Positions 39,290-50,300 of a DNA stretch of 50,955 bases are shown here, one piece after another. Each line of letters starts with the position of its first letter. Positions within the stretch are counted from its first letter, which is position 1. The stretch comes from GCA-2862585 sp965661345 (lineage in GTDB: Bacteria; Bacteroidota; Bacteroidia; Flavobacteriales; UBA7312), in contig CBFIDK010000012.1 of the NCBI GenBank assembly GCA_965661345.1, positions 1 to 50,955 on the forward strand. Direction: 5' to 3'. The notes beneath the pieces are model-generated. The model was not told the origin of the DNA. It worked only from the letters and a program-made list of their open reading frames with translations, and made no database searches. Position numbers and translations under genes: made by a program.

Positions 39290-41599
39290 TTAATTGATAA
39301 TTGTCAATTTAGCAAATTTTAAAAGAAGGGTTTTTTGTCCATTTCCTTCAAAGAAAATTGTAGCTTTTTTGCTCCCTGCTTGACCTTCTATTTGCAAGAT
39401 TTTCCCTTTTCCAAATCTATCGTGACTTACATTCATTCCTGTCTGAAGTATTTGATTATTTGGGGATTGATGCCCAATTTTTGTTAGAGCTACATTAGCT
39501 TTGGTTAAGTTTTTTGGAGTGAACTTCTGAGTTACATTTGCTTTTTTGCTTGGTGCTGATGGTTTGTTGAAGTATGGTTTATTAACGTTTAGCCTAAGAT
39601 TTGCTTTAGTTTGGGTTTTTACGTTTTCTCTTTTTTGAAACTCCCAATCTAAATATTCGTCGTCTATTTCATGAAGAAACCTACTTGGTTCACAATCAGT
39701 TAGTTGTCCCCATCTCCAACGGCTAGTTGCATAGGATAGATTTACAAATTTTTTCGCTCGTGTAATTGCAACGTAAAATAGTCTACGTTCTTCTTCTAAC
39801 TCATCGCGAGAGTGAACAGATAATTGGGATGGAAATAAATTTTCTTCTAAACCAACAATGTAGACATACGGAAATTCTAATCCTTTTGCTGCGTGAATTG
39901 TCATCAGCGAAACTTTATTCTTATCTTCTTTATCGTCTTCGTTGTCTTGATCGGTAATGAGCGCAACGTCTTGCATGAAAAAATCCAATGAGGTTGGCTC
40001 TTCTCTTTTTTTATTTTTTTCAACAAACTCTTTAATAGCGTTTAGCAGTTCTTGAACATTCTCATATCTGCTTACACCTTCTGGCGTTTTGTCTTTGTCA
40101 AGTTCTTTGAGAAGAGATGTCGATTTTGCAATAGTATTGGCAAGTTCAAAAGCGTCTTCGTCTAATTGAGCCTTGAAACTGTTAATCAAAACTGCAAAAT
40201 CAGTCAGCTTTTGTAATGTGCCCTTATTAACCCCAATTAGGGAATGGTATTCGGGGTTTTGAATGCATTCAAAAATACTGATGTTGTTTGTTCTAGAACA
40301 AATGATGAGCTTTTGGATAGTCGTATTGCCAATTCCTCTGGCTGGGAAGTTGATGATTCTTTTTAACGATTCTTCGTCTTTTGGGTTGATGACGATTCTA
40401 AAGTAGGCTAGTAAATCCTTTACTTCCTTTCGTTGATAGAATGATAATCCGCCATAAATTTTATAGGGAATATTTCTTCGTCTAAGAGATTCTTCCAATG
40501 ACCTAGATTGAGCATTTGTTCTGTAAAGGATTGCGAAGTTATTATACGGAACTCTTTCGTTCATTTGAATTTCGAAGATAGATTGGCCAACAACTTGCCC
40601 TTCTTCATTGTCGCTAAACGTTTTACAAACTTTAAGTGCTCCGCCTTTTTCGTTGTTACTAAAAACAGTTTTTTTAATCTGATTTTTATTGTGCTTAATT
40701 AGACTGTTTGCAGCATTTACAATAGTTTGTGATGACCTATAATTTTGTTCAAGTTTAACAGTTTTAAAATCTGGATAATCGTTCTTGAAATTCAAAATGT
40801 TTTGAATATTGGCACCTCTAAAAGCATAAATACTTTGGGCGTCATCACCAACAACACAAATGTTTTCATTCATTGCAGCTAATCTTTTTACTATCATATA
40901 CTGCACTTGGTTAGTGTCTTGGTACTCATCAACCAATATATACTTGAATTTATTTTGGTATTTGTTTAATGTCTCTGGAAAGTCTCGCAATAGTATAAAT
41001 GTATTGAAAAGTAAATCATCAAAATCCATGGACCCTGATGAAAAGAGCCTGTTTTGATAGGTTTTGTAAACCATTGCCATTTCATGTAGTCTTCTGCTAG
41101 TATCTTCTGCTTGTAGTGATGCATTAGACATATAGCTTACGTATGAAATTAAGTTGTTTTTTAGCTGACTAATTCTTGAAAGAAGAACATTTGGTTTGTA
41201 AATATCTTTATCCAAATTAAGTTCTTTGACAATGCTTTTTAAAAGGTTTTTTGAGTCAGAAGTGTCGTAAATAGTGAAGTTTTGAGGGTAGTTAAGTTTA
41301 TCGGCCTCAAATCTTAGGATTTTAGAAAAAACAGAATGAAATGTTCCCATCCATAAATTTTGAGCTTCAGGCCCAATTAATGCCTGAATCCTTTCTCGCA
41401 TTTCTTTAGCGGCCTTATTTGTAAAAGTAAGCGATAGTATATTAAAAGAATCAACACCTTTATGAATTAAATGAGCGATTCTGTATGTTAAAACTCTAGT
41501 TTTTCCAGAGCCCGCACCTGCAATGACCATAATTGGTCCGTCAGAATGTTCAACAGCTTGCCTTTGTGAAGGGTTTAATCCCTCTAAAAAATTTTCCAA
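39290..41599 (-). CDS. UvrD/PcrA-type superfamily 1A DNA helicase
   Basis: 769 residues. Q-motif GLNPSQRQAVEH, Walker A GAGSGKTR (Lys33), LTFTNKAAKEMRERI, VDEYQDTNQVQY (Walker B), GDDAQSIYAFRGA, QNYRSSQTI, TIHAAKGLEF and FYVAITRAK follow in the right order. The C-terminal 100 residues hold the Tudor-like RNA-polymerase-binding domain seen in PcrA (KPYFNKPS to the end). The first codon is TTG at 41599; a stop codon lies five codons upstream and the next ATG is past the Q-motif, so TTG is the only fitting start. Acts in nucleotide-excision and replication-fork repair. Confidence 0.94.
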   Translation of the reverse strand: MENFLEGLNPSQRQAVEHSDGPIMVIAGAGSGKTRVLTYRIAHLIHKGVDSFNILSLTFTNKAAKEMRERIQALIGPEAQNLWMGTFHSVFSKILRFEADKLNYPQNFTIYDTSDSKNLLKSIVKELNLDKDIYKPNVLLSRISQLKNNLISYVSYMSNASLQAEDTSRRLHEMAMVYKTYQNRLFSSGSMDFDDLLFNTFILLRDFPETLNKYQNKFKYILVDEYQDTNQVQYMIVKRLAAMNENICVVGDDAQSIYAFRGANIQNILNFKNDYPDFKTVKLEQNYRSSQTIVNAANSLIKHNKNQIKKTVFSNNEKGGALKVCKTFSDNEEGQVVGQSIFEIQMNERVPYNNFAILYRTNAQSRSLEESLRRRNIPYKIYGGLSFYQRKEVKDLLAYFRIVINPKDEESLKRIINFPARGIGNTTIQKLIICSRTNNISIFECIQNPEYHSLIGVNKGTLQKLTDFAVLINSFKAQLDEDAFELANTIAKSTSLLKELDKDKTPEGVSRYENVQELLNAIKEFVEKNKKREEPTSLDFFMQDVALITDQDNEDDKEDKNKVSLMTIHAAKGLEFPYVYIVGLEENLFPSQLSVHSRDELEEERRLFYVAITRAKKFVNLSYATSRWRWGQLTDCEPSRFLHEIDDEYLDWEFQKRENVKTQTKANLRLNVNKPYFNKPSAPSKKANVTQKFTPKNLTKANVALTKIGHQSPNNQILQTGMNVSHDRFGKGKILQIEGQAGSKKATIFFEGNGQKTLLLKFAKLTIIN

Positions 41600-41638
41600 A
41601 GTTTAGTTTGATTTAAATTGAAAAGAAAAATATACCCT

Positions 41639-41646
41639 CAAAAATA
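41639..41646 (-). promoter_or_regulatory. -7 promoter element for the helicase gene and downstream run
   Basis: Minus strand reads TATTTTTG, exact TAnnTTTG, about 40 bases before the TTG start codon. Confidence 0.5.
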
Positions 41647-41697
41647 TATTTAAAAAACGATTTTTTTAAGCTCAAACTAAGTCAGTTTTCAACAAAA

Positions 41698-41727
41698 TTG
41701 AATTACAGTAAAAAAAGAGTAATTTCG
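41698..41727 (+). promoter_or_regulatory. Promoter of the first SprB-cluster gene
   Basis: TTG at 41698-41700, exactly 19 bases, then TAATTTCG (7 of 8 matches to TAnnTTTG) at 41720-41727, 11 bases before the ATG. Confidence 0.5.
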
Positions 41728-41737
41728 TGCTCATATT

Positions 41738-42754
41738 ATGACAAGACTATTCGTTTTAATTGCCTTAGTTTTTAGTAACTCAGCATTTTCTCAATGTAGT
41801 ATAGAAATTTCTGATACTACTCATGTAAATTGTTTTGGAGATAACACGGGAGGATTCACTTTTAACGTTACTGCAGTGGGCTCTTATTCAGTGAGTTTAA
41901 GTAATGGTGTTGTATCAATGAATGGAAGTGAGTTTGCAAATTTAAATGCTGGAATTTATCAGGCGGTTTTGTTAGATGATAACCTTTGTAGTGATACGGT
42001 TTCAATTAAAATTAAAGAACCACAAGAACTGCGTTCAAACTTAGAGTGTACAGTTTCTACAATAAATTCTTTGACAGAGGGCGGCGTAGAAGATTATTCT
42101 TTCACTTGGAGAAATGAGTTTAATGAAGTTTTATCAAATAATCCATTTATAGATTTTGATCCTAAGCAATTTTATGATTTTGAAGTAGTTGACTCAAAAG
42201 GATGTAGTGTTAGAGACACTATTTATGTTTTAGCTGACTTTTCGGTAAATGATTCAATTGGTGAATTTCCTTTCGATGTTTATGTAACTAATTTTAGTAG
42301 TTCTGCTTCTTACAGTTGGGATTTTGGTGATGGCGGCAATTCGCAAGAAATAGATCCTGTTTATACATACGAAACGGTTGGGTCTTATGATTTAACACTG
42401 ACGGTAACCGATGACGCTCAATGTTCAGACAGCAAAGCGATTAAAATTGAAATACAAGGATTTGAAATGATGGTTAATGAATGGCAAGAAATGTACAACG
42501 CTTTCAGTCCGAATGGAGATGGTATTAATGATAAATTTTCATTTTTGGAAAATAATGCAATTGTAGATTTTCAAGTAAAAATTTTTAATAGATGGGGAGC
42601 GGTTGTTTACAGTTGGAAGGAGCCAGATTACGAATGGAATGGCGTGAATTATAACGGAATAAAACTTAAATCAGGCGTGTATTATTATTACATGAATGCT
42701 ACAGGCTTGAATGGTAAAATGTATGAAAAGAAAGGGTCGGTTAGCATCTATTAG
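41738..42754 (+). CDS. Secreted PKD-domain protein with T9SS type B sorting domain
   Basis: 338 residues. Signal peptide to about residue 18 (LIALVFSNSAFSQ). One SprB-like repeat (NCFGDNTGGFTFNV), a PKD domain at about 170-245 (YSWDFGDGGNSQEIDPVYTY, then GSYDLTLTVTD), and a C-terminal gliding-motility-associated type B domain (AFSPNGDGINDKF, KIFNRWGAVVYSW, GVYYYYMNATG). The C-terminal domain targets export through the type IX system and surface attachment. This is a compact version of the two giant genes that follow and may be an adhesin or accessory surface factor. Confidence 0.9.
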   Translation: MTRLFVLIALVFSNSAFSQCSIEISDTTHVNCFGDNTGGFTFNVTAVGSYSVSLSNGVVSMNGSEFANLNAGIYQAVLLDDNLCSDTVSIKIKEPQELRSNLECTVSTINSLTEGGVEDYSFTWRNEFNEVLSNNPFIDFDPKQFYDFEVVDSKGCSVRDTIYVLADFSVNDSIGEFPFDVYVTNFSSSASYSWDFGDGGNSQEIDPVYTYETVGSYDLTLTVTDDAQCSDSKAIKIEIQGFEMMVNEWQEMYNAFSPNGDGINDKFSFLENNAIVDFQVKIFNRWGAVVYSWKEPDYEWNGVNYNGIKLKSGVYYYYMNATGLNGKMYEKKGSVSIY

Positions 42755-42789
42755 TGTTAATTGTTTTGTTAGTACAGATTTTTACTAAA

Positions 42790-42853
42790 TTGCGAGCTGA
42801 TTCTTAATAATAAGTATCTTTGTCAAATTAGTAAAATTTAAATGATATTTTTG
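42790..42853 (+). promoter_or_regulatory. Two possible promoters for the 1474-residue SprB gene
   Basis: TTG at 42790-42792 with TATCTTTG at 42815-42822 (22-base spacer), and further down TATTTTTG at 42846-42853 with TTTG at 42819-42822 (23-base spacer). Both -7 boxes match TAnnTTTG exactly. The ATG is at 42896. Confidence 0.5.
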
Positions 42854-42895
42854 TGAATTCAACAATTGAGAATTTGCTTTGTTAATTGATATATA

Positions 42896-45800
42896 ATGAT
42901 GAATATTAAAAGTTACTTGTTTTTAGTTATAAGCACTTTGCTTATTTCTTCTAACGCCTTTGCTCAGCAGGTGTTTATTAATCAAGATTTTGAGAATCCA
43001 GCAACGATGAACTGGACACTAAATGAAGTTGTTCCTTTTTTGGGTACTGTTGCCTCAACAAGTAACACATTTGTCGTTAACGATGTATACCAAGGAGGTT
43101 TTGTTCAATTTGGACCTTTCTTTTTTATAGAAATACCTAATACAGCTGATCAAGGATATCAGCCCAACAGTAATTACCTACATACAGCATCTTTCACAGG
43201 TCTAAATGGTATACCTCCAAATTTTCCTCCTGTAGAAAATTGCCATTATGCAGATCAATTTTGGGCTGGTGTAAACCAAGAGTTAATTTGTGCAGTAACT
43301 CCAGATTATAGTACCATTGGCTTTGAAGGAGTTGATGTTTCTTATTGGTGGTTTAGTGGCGCTTCAGAATTTATTGATAATGGAACTGAAGTTTATTATT
43401 CAATTGACCAAGGTACAAACTGGATTTTGATTGAAGGCCCATTATCTGCCGATACTACATGGCAACAAACAAATATTGATTTTGGAAATACTTTAGATAA
43501 TTTACCAAATGTTAGGTTTGCTTTTGTGTTTAACAACGAACTAGAAGATAATATCCTTAGTCCTAATGTCACAAACGCAAATAAAGGCTTTGGAATAGAT
43601 GATTTCAGACTTATTGCTGATTGTGAATTCTCTTTACCTGAGGATTACACTGTTTGTTCAGGTGAACAAACTACTATTTTGCCTGATACTACATGGTATC
43701 AATCATTTCTTTGGAATGACGGATCAACTTCTTTAACAACATCCTTCATCGTTAATAATGATACTTCTATAGTAGTTACAGCTACAAATGAATATTGTGT
43801 AGTTGAGGACACCATCAATATTTTTGTTCAAACAGAAAGAGCTGATTTAGGTTTATCTGTGAACAATGAGATTAACGGAATTGGAATTCCATGTTTTGGC
43901 GATTGTAATGGTGAGTTGCAACTTGAGGTTATTAATGGTACAGCGGAAAACGATGGGTCTTACACAGTACAGTGGTTGGATTCTTTAATGAATCCTATCA
44001 ACAATAATGTTTCAGATGAAGTTCTAAATAACTTTACTTCAACCTTATCACTAATTTGTGAAGGAAAGTATTACGTATCAGTTTTAGATGCTATTTGTAC
44101 AATTCCAGAAATGGATTCTATCGAAATTTTTTCTAATATTCCAATTGAAAATGTTTTTGAAGCAGACTCTGTTTCTTGTTATAATGGTTCAGATGGAGTC
44201 CTTACTTCTATTCCAAGTGGAGGTGTAGCACCTTATAGCTTTAACTGGGGAGCCTATGGCACAAATCAAACGATTACATCTCTTCCAATAGGGACTTATA
44301 CGGTTGTCGTAACCGATACAGTTGGGTGTTCAAGTGATTTCAGTTTTGAAGTGGAGCAGCCCAATCAATTAATTGTAGACGCATTTATTTCTGATGAAAT
44401 TAGTTGCTACGGTGAATCTGATGGTATACTTTCTGCAAACGTTTACGGAGGAAGTGGTAATTATTCTTTTGTTTGGAGTCACCCTAACTATCCATGGGTA
44501 GACGATTCCCAATATAACCTCCAAACGCTACCAAATCTACCTTTTTCAGTAAGTGCAGATGACATAGAAATTAATCCGAATTACCAAACATACTCAGATC
44601 CGTATGTCTTAGTGGTTACAGATGAGAATGGATGTCAATCTCAATCGGAGGTTTACTTAATTGAGCCGCCAAAGCTTAACTTATTTTTAACTCAACCAAC
44701 TTTACCGGCTTACTGTAATAATAATTTATTAGGCTTCAACACTGGATGGGCTCAGGTATCAGCTAACGGTGGCACACCTAATGCAAGTGACAATTATAAT
44801 TTTGTTTGGTCTAATATTGGGCAAACAGATGAAAACTCTTTATACAGTACCATTGAAAACATGAATGCTGGTACATACGACGTTACTGTTATTGATAGTA
44901 GGTTATGTGCTGATCAATTAACAGTTGAAATCGGCTTAGAAACGACTTGGGAATCATTTACTTCAACTGTTCCTGCCTCTTGTTTCGGATATAATGACGG
45001 TTCTGTTTCAATTTCAATGGGAGGCGGTTGTGGAGACCCTGACAATTCATGTGATTTCACATATTTATGGAACGGTGGCGCATCAACAGGAAACGTATTG
45101 CCAACCGTAGAAAATTTACAACAAGGTAATTATTCAGTAACTGTTACTGATGAGTATGGATGCCAAGGTGTATATTCTCTTACTATCGATGGCCCTACAA
45201 GAGTTGATTTTCAAATAACCGATTTAGTTAATCAATCGTGTTATTCACCTACAGCCTCTTCAGATGATGGTTCTGTAGTAGTTGAGGTTGTTGGAGGCTC
45301 TTCTCCTTACACAGTTAATTGGATTGATATGAATTCAATGACTTCTTTTAATAATACAACTCCAAACAATTTAACAATCACTGGTTTGACTGCTAGTAAC
45401 TGGAATATTCAAATTACTGATGACAATGGGTGTAATGGAATATTTGATTTAACTTCTTTATATCCCAACCCATTTATTATTAACGATGGTGTTGAAGTTA
45501 CTTCAACTATTAATACAAATGATTTATTTTTAACAGATACTATAAATTGCTTTGGAGCTTCTAATGGAATAGCCTCAGTACTTAATTCTAATCCTAATTT
45601 TGATTATACCTGGCATTTGGAGAATTCTACTGATGCATTAGATGTTGGAAATACTACAACATTCTTGCCAGCTGGAAATATTCAGGTAACGGCTTCTTAT
45701 TTACTAGGCTTATGCGAAGCGACATCTGCTCCAGTGACAATCGTACAAAGAGACCCTTATGTATTAAACAATACAAGCAGCACACCATCATGTCATGGCC

Positions 45801-47320
45801 TCGAAGATGCTGAAATTTCTGTTTCCGTAACAGGGGCTACTCCATATTTAAACAATGCTCAAATTTCTGATTACAACTTTTCATGGTTCCCATTGAACTT
45901 AAATGGTCAAGGGGTCGTAAACATTGATGGTTCATTAGATATTGATATTTCAAATTTAGACGGTGGAACATATTACTTAGAGGTAGTAGATAGATATGGC
46001 TGCGATACAGTATTTACTATTGATATTGAAGATCCATCTTTATTAGCAACAAATATTTTGTTTTCTGATTTAGATTGTCATTCATCGAATGGAGCACCAA
46101 CAGGTTCAATAACAGTTGAGGGTATTGGTGGAACTACTCCTTATCAAAGTTTTAATATTACTTCTACTAACTCGAACTCTACTGGAACTTTCACAGGTTT
46201 AACTGCAGGCACATATAATGTCTTTGCAACCGATGCTAATGGTTGTGAGTCACAGCTTTCTGAAGTTATACTTTCTGAGCCATCTCCGTTAACAATTACA
46301 GCAACACCTGTAAGTGTAGATTGTGATGGGGCTAGTACTGGTGAAATAGTTGCCGTTGCTAATGGAGGAACTCAGCCGTACGATAGTTACTCAATTACTG
46401 GACCTACAAACTCAAATAGTTCAGACGGAATGTTTAGTAATATTTTAGCGGGCAATTACAACGTAACAGTATTTGATGATAATAACTGTCAAAAATCAGT
46501 TGCTGTTACAGTAGGGTCTCCGACACCATTTTCAACTCCAACCATTACTTTTGCCGATCCAAGTTGCTTTGGGTACGAAGACGGTTCAATTGATTTAACC
46601 ATCAGTGGTGGTACAGAGCCATTAGTCTTTGATTGGTCAAATGGAGATAATACTGAAGATATAGATTTGCTTCCTTCAGGAGCATATAGTGTTGTAATTA
46701 CAGATAAAAATGGTTGTCAAACAACTGCAAATCAAACGCTAACAGATCCAACTGAGATTGTTGCTGAATGGGTAATTAACTCTCCTGGTGCTATTGGTGA
46801 CCATTATATACTTTCGCAGCCAGCGCCATTTAATATTGAGTTTTCCGATGTTAGTCAGTTTACGGACATTAGCTTAAACCAATGGTGGGTAAATGGCATG
46901 AACATGACCTCCAACTTTTACGAAGGTTTTGACGTTAATTCGTTTCAACATACATTTAACGAGGTTGGTGACTATGATGTCGTTATGGAAGTATTTGATC
47001 CTTCAGGTACTTGCTCTGATACTATTTCAATAACAGTTTCAGTTCAGGGAATTATTGAATTTAATGCCTTTTCTCCAAATGGAGATAATATTAATGATTT
47101 GTTTCATTTTGAGAACTACGGAATACGTGACTTAAATGCTATAATTTACAACAGATGGGGTGATAAGGTTTATGAGATAGACGGTATTTCTGATAGTTGG
47201 GATGGCGTTTCTTTGAATGGTCTTGAAGTTCCAGAAGGCGTATATTTTTATGTTTTAAATGCTGTCGGAGAAGATGGTACCCCTTACAACGAAAAGGGAT
47301 CAGTGACGCTGTATAGATAG
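42896..47320 (+). CDS. Giant SprB-repeat adhesin with T9SS type B sorting domain
   Basis: 1474 residues. Signal peptide to about residue 24 (FLVISTLLISSNAFAQQ). An N-terminal jelly-roll-like domain of about 220 residues (VFINQDFENPATMNW to NKGFGIDDFRLI). Then about 11 SprB-type repeats of 75-100 residues, each opening with a C-F/Y/H-G element (CYNGSDG, CYGESDG, CFGYNDG, CFGYEDG) and closing with D-x-x-GC. A PKD-like domain lies near 1290-1380 and a type B C-terminal domain at the end (AFSPNGDNINDLF, YNRWGDKVYEI, GVYFYVLNAVG). Predicted surface adhesin exported by T9SS and used in gliding or attachment. Cys pairs within repeats may form disulfides. Confidence 0.92.
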   Translation: MMNIKSYLFLVISTLLISSNAFAQQVFINQDFENPATMNWTLNEVVPFLGTVASTSNTFVVNDVYQGGFVQFGPFFFIEIPNTADQGYQPNSNYLHTASFTGLNGIPPNFPPVENCHYADQFWAGVNQELICAVTPDYSTIGFEGVDVSYWWFSGASEFIDNGTEVYYSIDQGTNWILIEGPLSADTTWQQTNIDFGNTLDNLPNVRFAFVFNNELEDNILSPNVTNANKGFGIDDFRLIADCEFSLPEDYTVCSGEQTTILPDTTWYQSFLWNDGSTSLTTSFIVNNDTSIVVTATNEYCVVEDTINIFVQTERADLGLSVNNEINGIGIPCFGDCNGELQLEVINGTAENDGSYTVQWLDSLMNPINNNVSDEVLNNFTSTLSLICEGKYYVSVLDAICTIPEMDSIEIFSNIPIENVFEADSVSCYNGSDGVLTSIPSGGVAPYSFNWGAYGTNQTITSLPIGTYTVVVTDTVGCSSDFSFEVEQPNQLIVDAFISDEISCYGESDGILSANVYGGSGNYSFVWSHPNYPWVDDSQYNLQTLPNLPFSVSADDIEINPNYQTYSDPYVLVVTDENGCQSQSEVYLIEPPKLNLFLTQPTLPAYCNNNLLGFNTGWAQVSANGGTPNASDNYNFVWSNIGQTDENSLYSTIENMNAGTYDVTVIDSRLCADQLTVEIGLETTWESFTSTVPASCFGYNDGSVSISMGGGCGDPDNSCDFTYLWNGGASTGNVLPTVENLQQGNYSVTVTDEYGCQGVYSLTIDGPTRVDFQITDLVNQSCYSPTASSDDGSVVVEVVGGSSPYTVNWIDMNSMTSFNNTTPNNLTITGLTASNWNIQITDDNGCNGIFDLTSLYPNPFIINDGVEVTSTINTNDLFLTDTINCFGASNGIASVLNSNPNFDYTWHLENSTDALDVGNTTTFLPAGNIQVTASYLLGLCEATSAPVTIVQRDPYVLNNTSSTPSCHGLEDAEISVSVTGATPYLNNAQISDYNFSWFPLNLNGQGVVNIDGSLDIDISNLDGGTYYLEVVDRYGCDTVFTIDIEDPSLLATNILFSDLDCHSSNGAPTGSITVEGIGGTTPYQSFNITSTNSNSTGTFTGLTAGTYNVFATDANGCESQLSEVILSEPSPLTITATPVSVDCDGASTGEIVAVANGGTQPYDSYSITGPTNSNSSDGMFSNILAGNYNVTVFDDNNCQKSVAVTVGSPTPFSTPTITFADPSCFGYEDGSIDLTISGGTEPLVFDWSNGDNTEDIDLLPSGAYSVVITDKNGCQTTANQTLTDPTEIVAEWVINSPGAIGDHYILSQPAPFNIEFSDVSQFTDISLNQWWVNGMNMTSNFYEGFDVNSFQHTFNEVGDYDVVMEVFDPSGTCSDTISITVSVQGIIEFNAFSPNGDNINDLFHFENYGIRDLNAIIYNRWGDKVYEIDGISDSWDGVSLNGLEVPEGVYFYVLNAVGEDGTPYNEKGSVTLYR

Positions 47321-47373
47321 CTCTAAGATTACTTTTATAACTTGACCTTATTTAACCATTAAATACAATTAGT

Positions 47374-50300
47374 ATGAGAATTCTAGTAGTTTTTATTTTA
47401 ATGTTATTGAATACTAGCTTAGTTGCTCAGTTTATAACCACTTTAGATACTGTTTTGTGTTCTTCCCAAGAAATAACATTAACAGCATCTGGTGCAAACC
47501 TCAGTCCATCCTTTATAAATACAGATGATATTCATTCGGAAATTATTCCAATGGGGTTTGATTTTACCTTTTATAATAATACGTATAATCAATGTGTGAT
47601 TTCAGCAAATGGCTATATCACATTTGATTTTAATCAACAAGGCATTTACTCACCTTGGCCCATAAATGCTGCTCTTCCAAATCCTAATAATGTTCCTGAA
47701 AATGCTATTTTGGCACCATGGCACGATATTGATCCTAGCGTAGGTGGGTCTATTGTTTTCGGAACATACGGTTCAGCACCGAATAGAGTGTTTTATGTAG
47801 TTTGGTGTAACATGCCAATGTTTTCATGCAATGATTTGATAATTGGTCAATATGTTTTATTGTTTGAGAATTCTAATAAAATACAAATGCACATTGATGA
47901 GAAGCCATTGTGTTTGAATTGGAACGGTGGTGCTGCTATTCAAGGTCTAGTAAATGAGAACAGTACTTTAACAGAAATTGTGGAAGACCCTGTTTTATTA
48001 CAACCAAGAAATTTTCCGCTACAATGGGAAGCCTCAGATGAAGGGTGGGAATTTACTCCAAATGCAGATTTCACGGATTATACTGTAAATGAAATTCCAT
48101 ACAGTCCCATTGCAACAGGTACTGTAACTTGGACTGATCAGTATGGAAATGTGTTAAGTGAAGGTTTAGATGTAACAGTTACTCCTGATACTGGAGCAGT
48201 TTATTATTACATTACTGTAGTTGATGTATGTACTGGAGAAATAATTCCAAATGTTGATTCTATACTAATAGAAACTTATTCACAAACAAATGCTGGTTTG
48301 GTTCAAAATCAATATAATGATTCTACAATTTTATTATGCGATGTCTCTGACGGAACTGATTTTTTAGATTTATATAACTTCTTGGGTGATGAATATGATG
48401 AAGGAGGACTTTGGTTTGATGAAAACAATAATGAAGTTTCTTCAATTCAGAGTATGCAAGAAAGTAGTACAGGTGACTATACATACATTACATATGGAGT
48501 AAACGATTTTTGTAATGATACATCTTTCTTAAACTTATTTGTAAATAAACTGCCAGAAGCTGGAGAAACAGCTTTTAAATTGGTCTGTTCAGGAGATTTG
48601 CCATTTAACATGTTTGATGAACTCACTGGTGCGCCACAGGATGGAGGCACATGGTTAAATCCAGACTTAGATTCGGTACCGTATATTTTTGACCCCCTTA
48701 ATTCTGAAGTAGGAATATACACATACATTGTAGAGGGTGTAAATGCATGCCCATCGGATTCGCAAATTTTATCAATTGATTATCAACAAGGTTTTGAAAT
48801 TGAGACCTATTCAACACCAGTTTCGTGTTTCGGATACGAAAATGGAAGTATAACGCTACTTGCAGAAAATAATACGGTTAACCCAATTACATTCTCAATT
48901 GATGGTGGACAAACCTATAATGAATACAATTCTTTTCAAAATCTACCATTTGGTACCTATAGCATATCAGTTAAAGATGGTAATGGTTGTGTTACCGAAG
49001 AAGAAGTTACCGTCACTGCCGCCCAAGAGCCTATCAGTGTTCTTGCCACATCTTCAGATGCATTATGTAATGGCGAGAGTTCAGCATCTGTAAGTGTATC
49101 TTTTATATCAGGTGGTAATATTTCATCAAACGGTTATTCGTACACTTGGTTTAATTCAGGTACTGATGAAGTTGTGGGCACAGACTCATCGATTTCGGTC
49201 ACTGCTGGAGGATATTATCTCATAGTAGAGGATGATAACGGCTGTCAAGGCACCGATGAAGTTTCTGTTGAACAGCCTAATCAATTAACCTATAATGTTG
49301 TAAAACAAGATATTTCTTGCCAAGGTTCAGATGATGGCTTTATTCAAATTCAGATTACTGGAGGTGGGGTTCCACCATATAATTTAAACTGGACATCTCA
49401 GGGTAATAATTCATCCTCTGTGTTAAATAATCTTTCAGCAGGCATTTATGACTTAGAGATTACTGATTTTAATAATTGTGTCACAAGCATAAGTGTAGAG
49501 CTAACGGAACCCGATCAGCCGCTATCTGTTAGTTTGAATAACGTAAATGTTAGCTGTTTTGGTCAGCAATCAGGCTCAGCATCGGTAATGGTAACAGGAG
49601 GCACAACCCCTTATTCATATGAGTGGAGTAGTGGTCATGTTACAAGCCAGGCGAATCAATTGCCTTCAGGAATTCATACTGTCCAAGTCACGGATAACAG
49701 TGGCTGCGTTGTAGTTGATACCGTTGAGATTTTTGAGAACGATGAGATTGTTGTTTCTACATCTACTTCAGCAGTATCATGTTTTGAATTCACTGACGGT
49801 ATAGCCTCTGTATCAGCTACAGGAGGTACGGGTGGACTAGATTATACCTGGTCTACTGGGGATATTACCACAACATTAACAAATCTTCCTCACGGAGATT
49901 ATTGGGTAAAGGTTGAAGATGAATTGGGTTGTTATGTTATTGATTCTATTTTGATTGATCAACCAACCCTTATTAAAGCACAGCTTTTGACTAAGGACGT
50001 TGAATGTTTTGGTGGATTCGATGGTGAGATAACTTCTAACGTTTCTGGTGGTACACCTTCAGTAACAGGTTATGAATATAACTGGACAATAAATAGCAAT
50101 CCAATAGGTGTTAATAGTTTTATAAGTGGTTTGCCTTATTCATCAGCGCCATACGCCATGACTGTTACTGATTCTCTTGGATGTGAGACCACAGTACTAG
50201 CATATATTAACCAGCCTGATGCTCTTGTCTTGGATACTAGTGAAATAGTTTCAGCCTATTGTCTTAATATTGCCTCAGGAGATGCTTCTGTAGTTACTTC

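Noticed and set aside
42761..42785. Possible terminator after the 338-residue PKD gene (TTAGTA...TACTAA)
   Set aside because: Six AT-rich base pairs with the T-run in the loop rather than after the stem.
48477..48728. 83-codon minus-strand ORF near the right end
   Set aside because: Sits opposite the open reading frame of the partial SprB-repeat gene, which has a signal peptide and repeats; no support of its own.
48860..49093. 77-codon plus-strand ORF in a different frame from the SprB gene
   Set aside because: Out-of-frame shadow; the true frame from 47374 is uninterrupted through this stretch.
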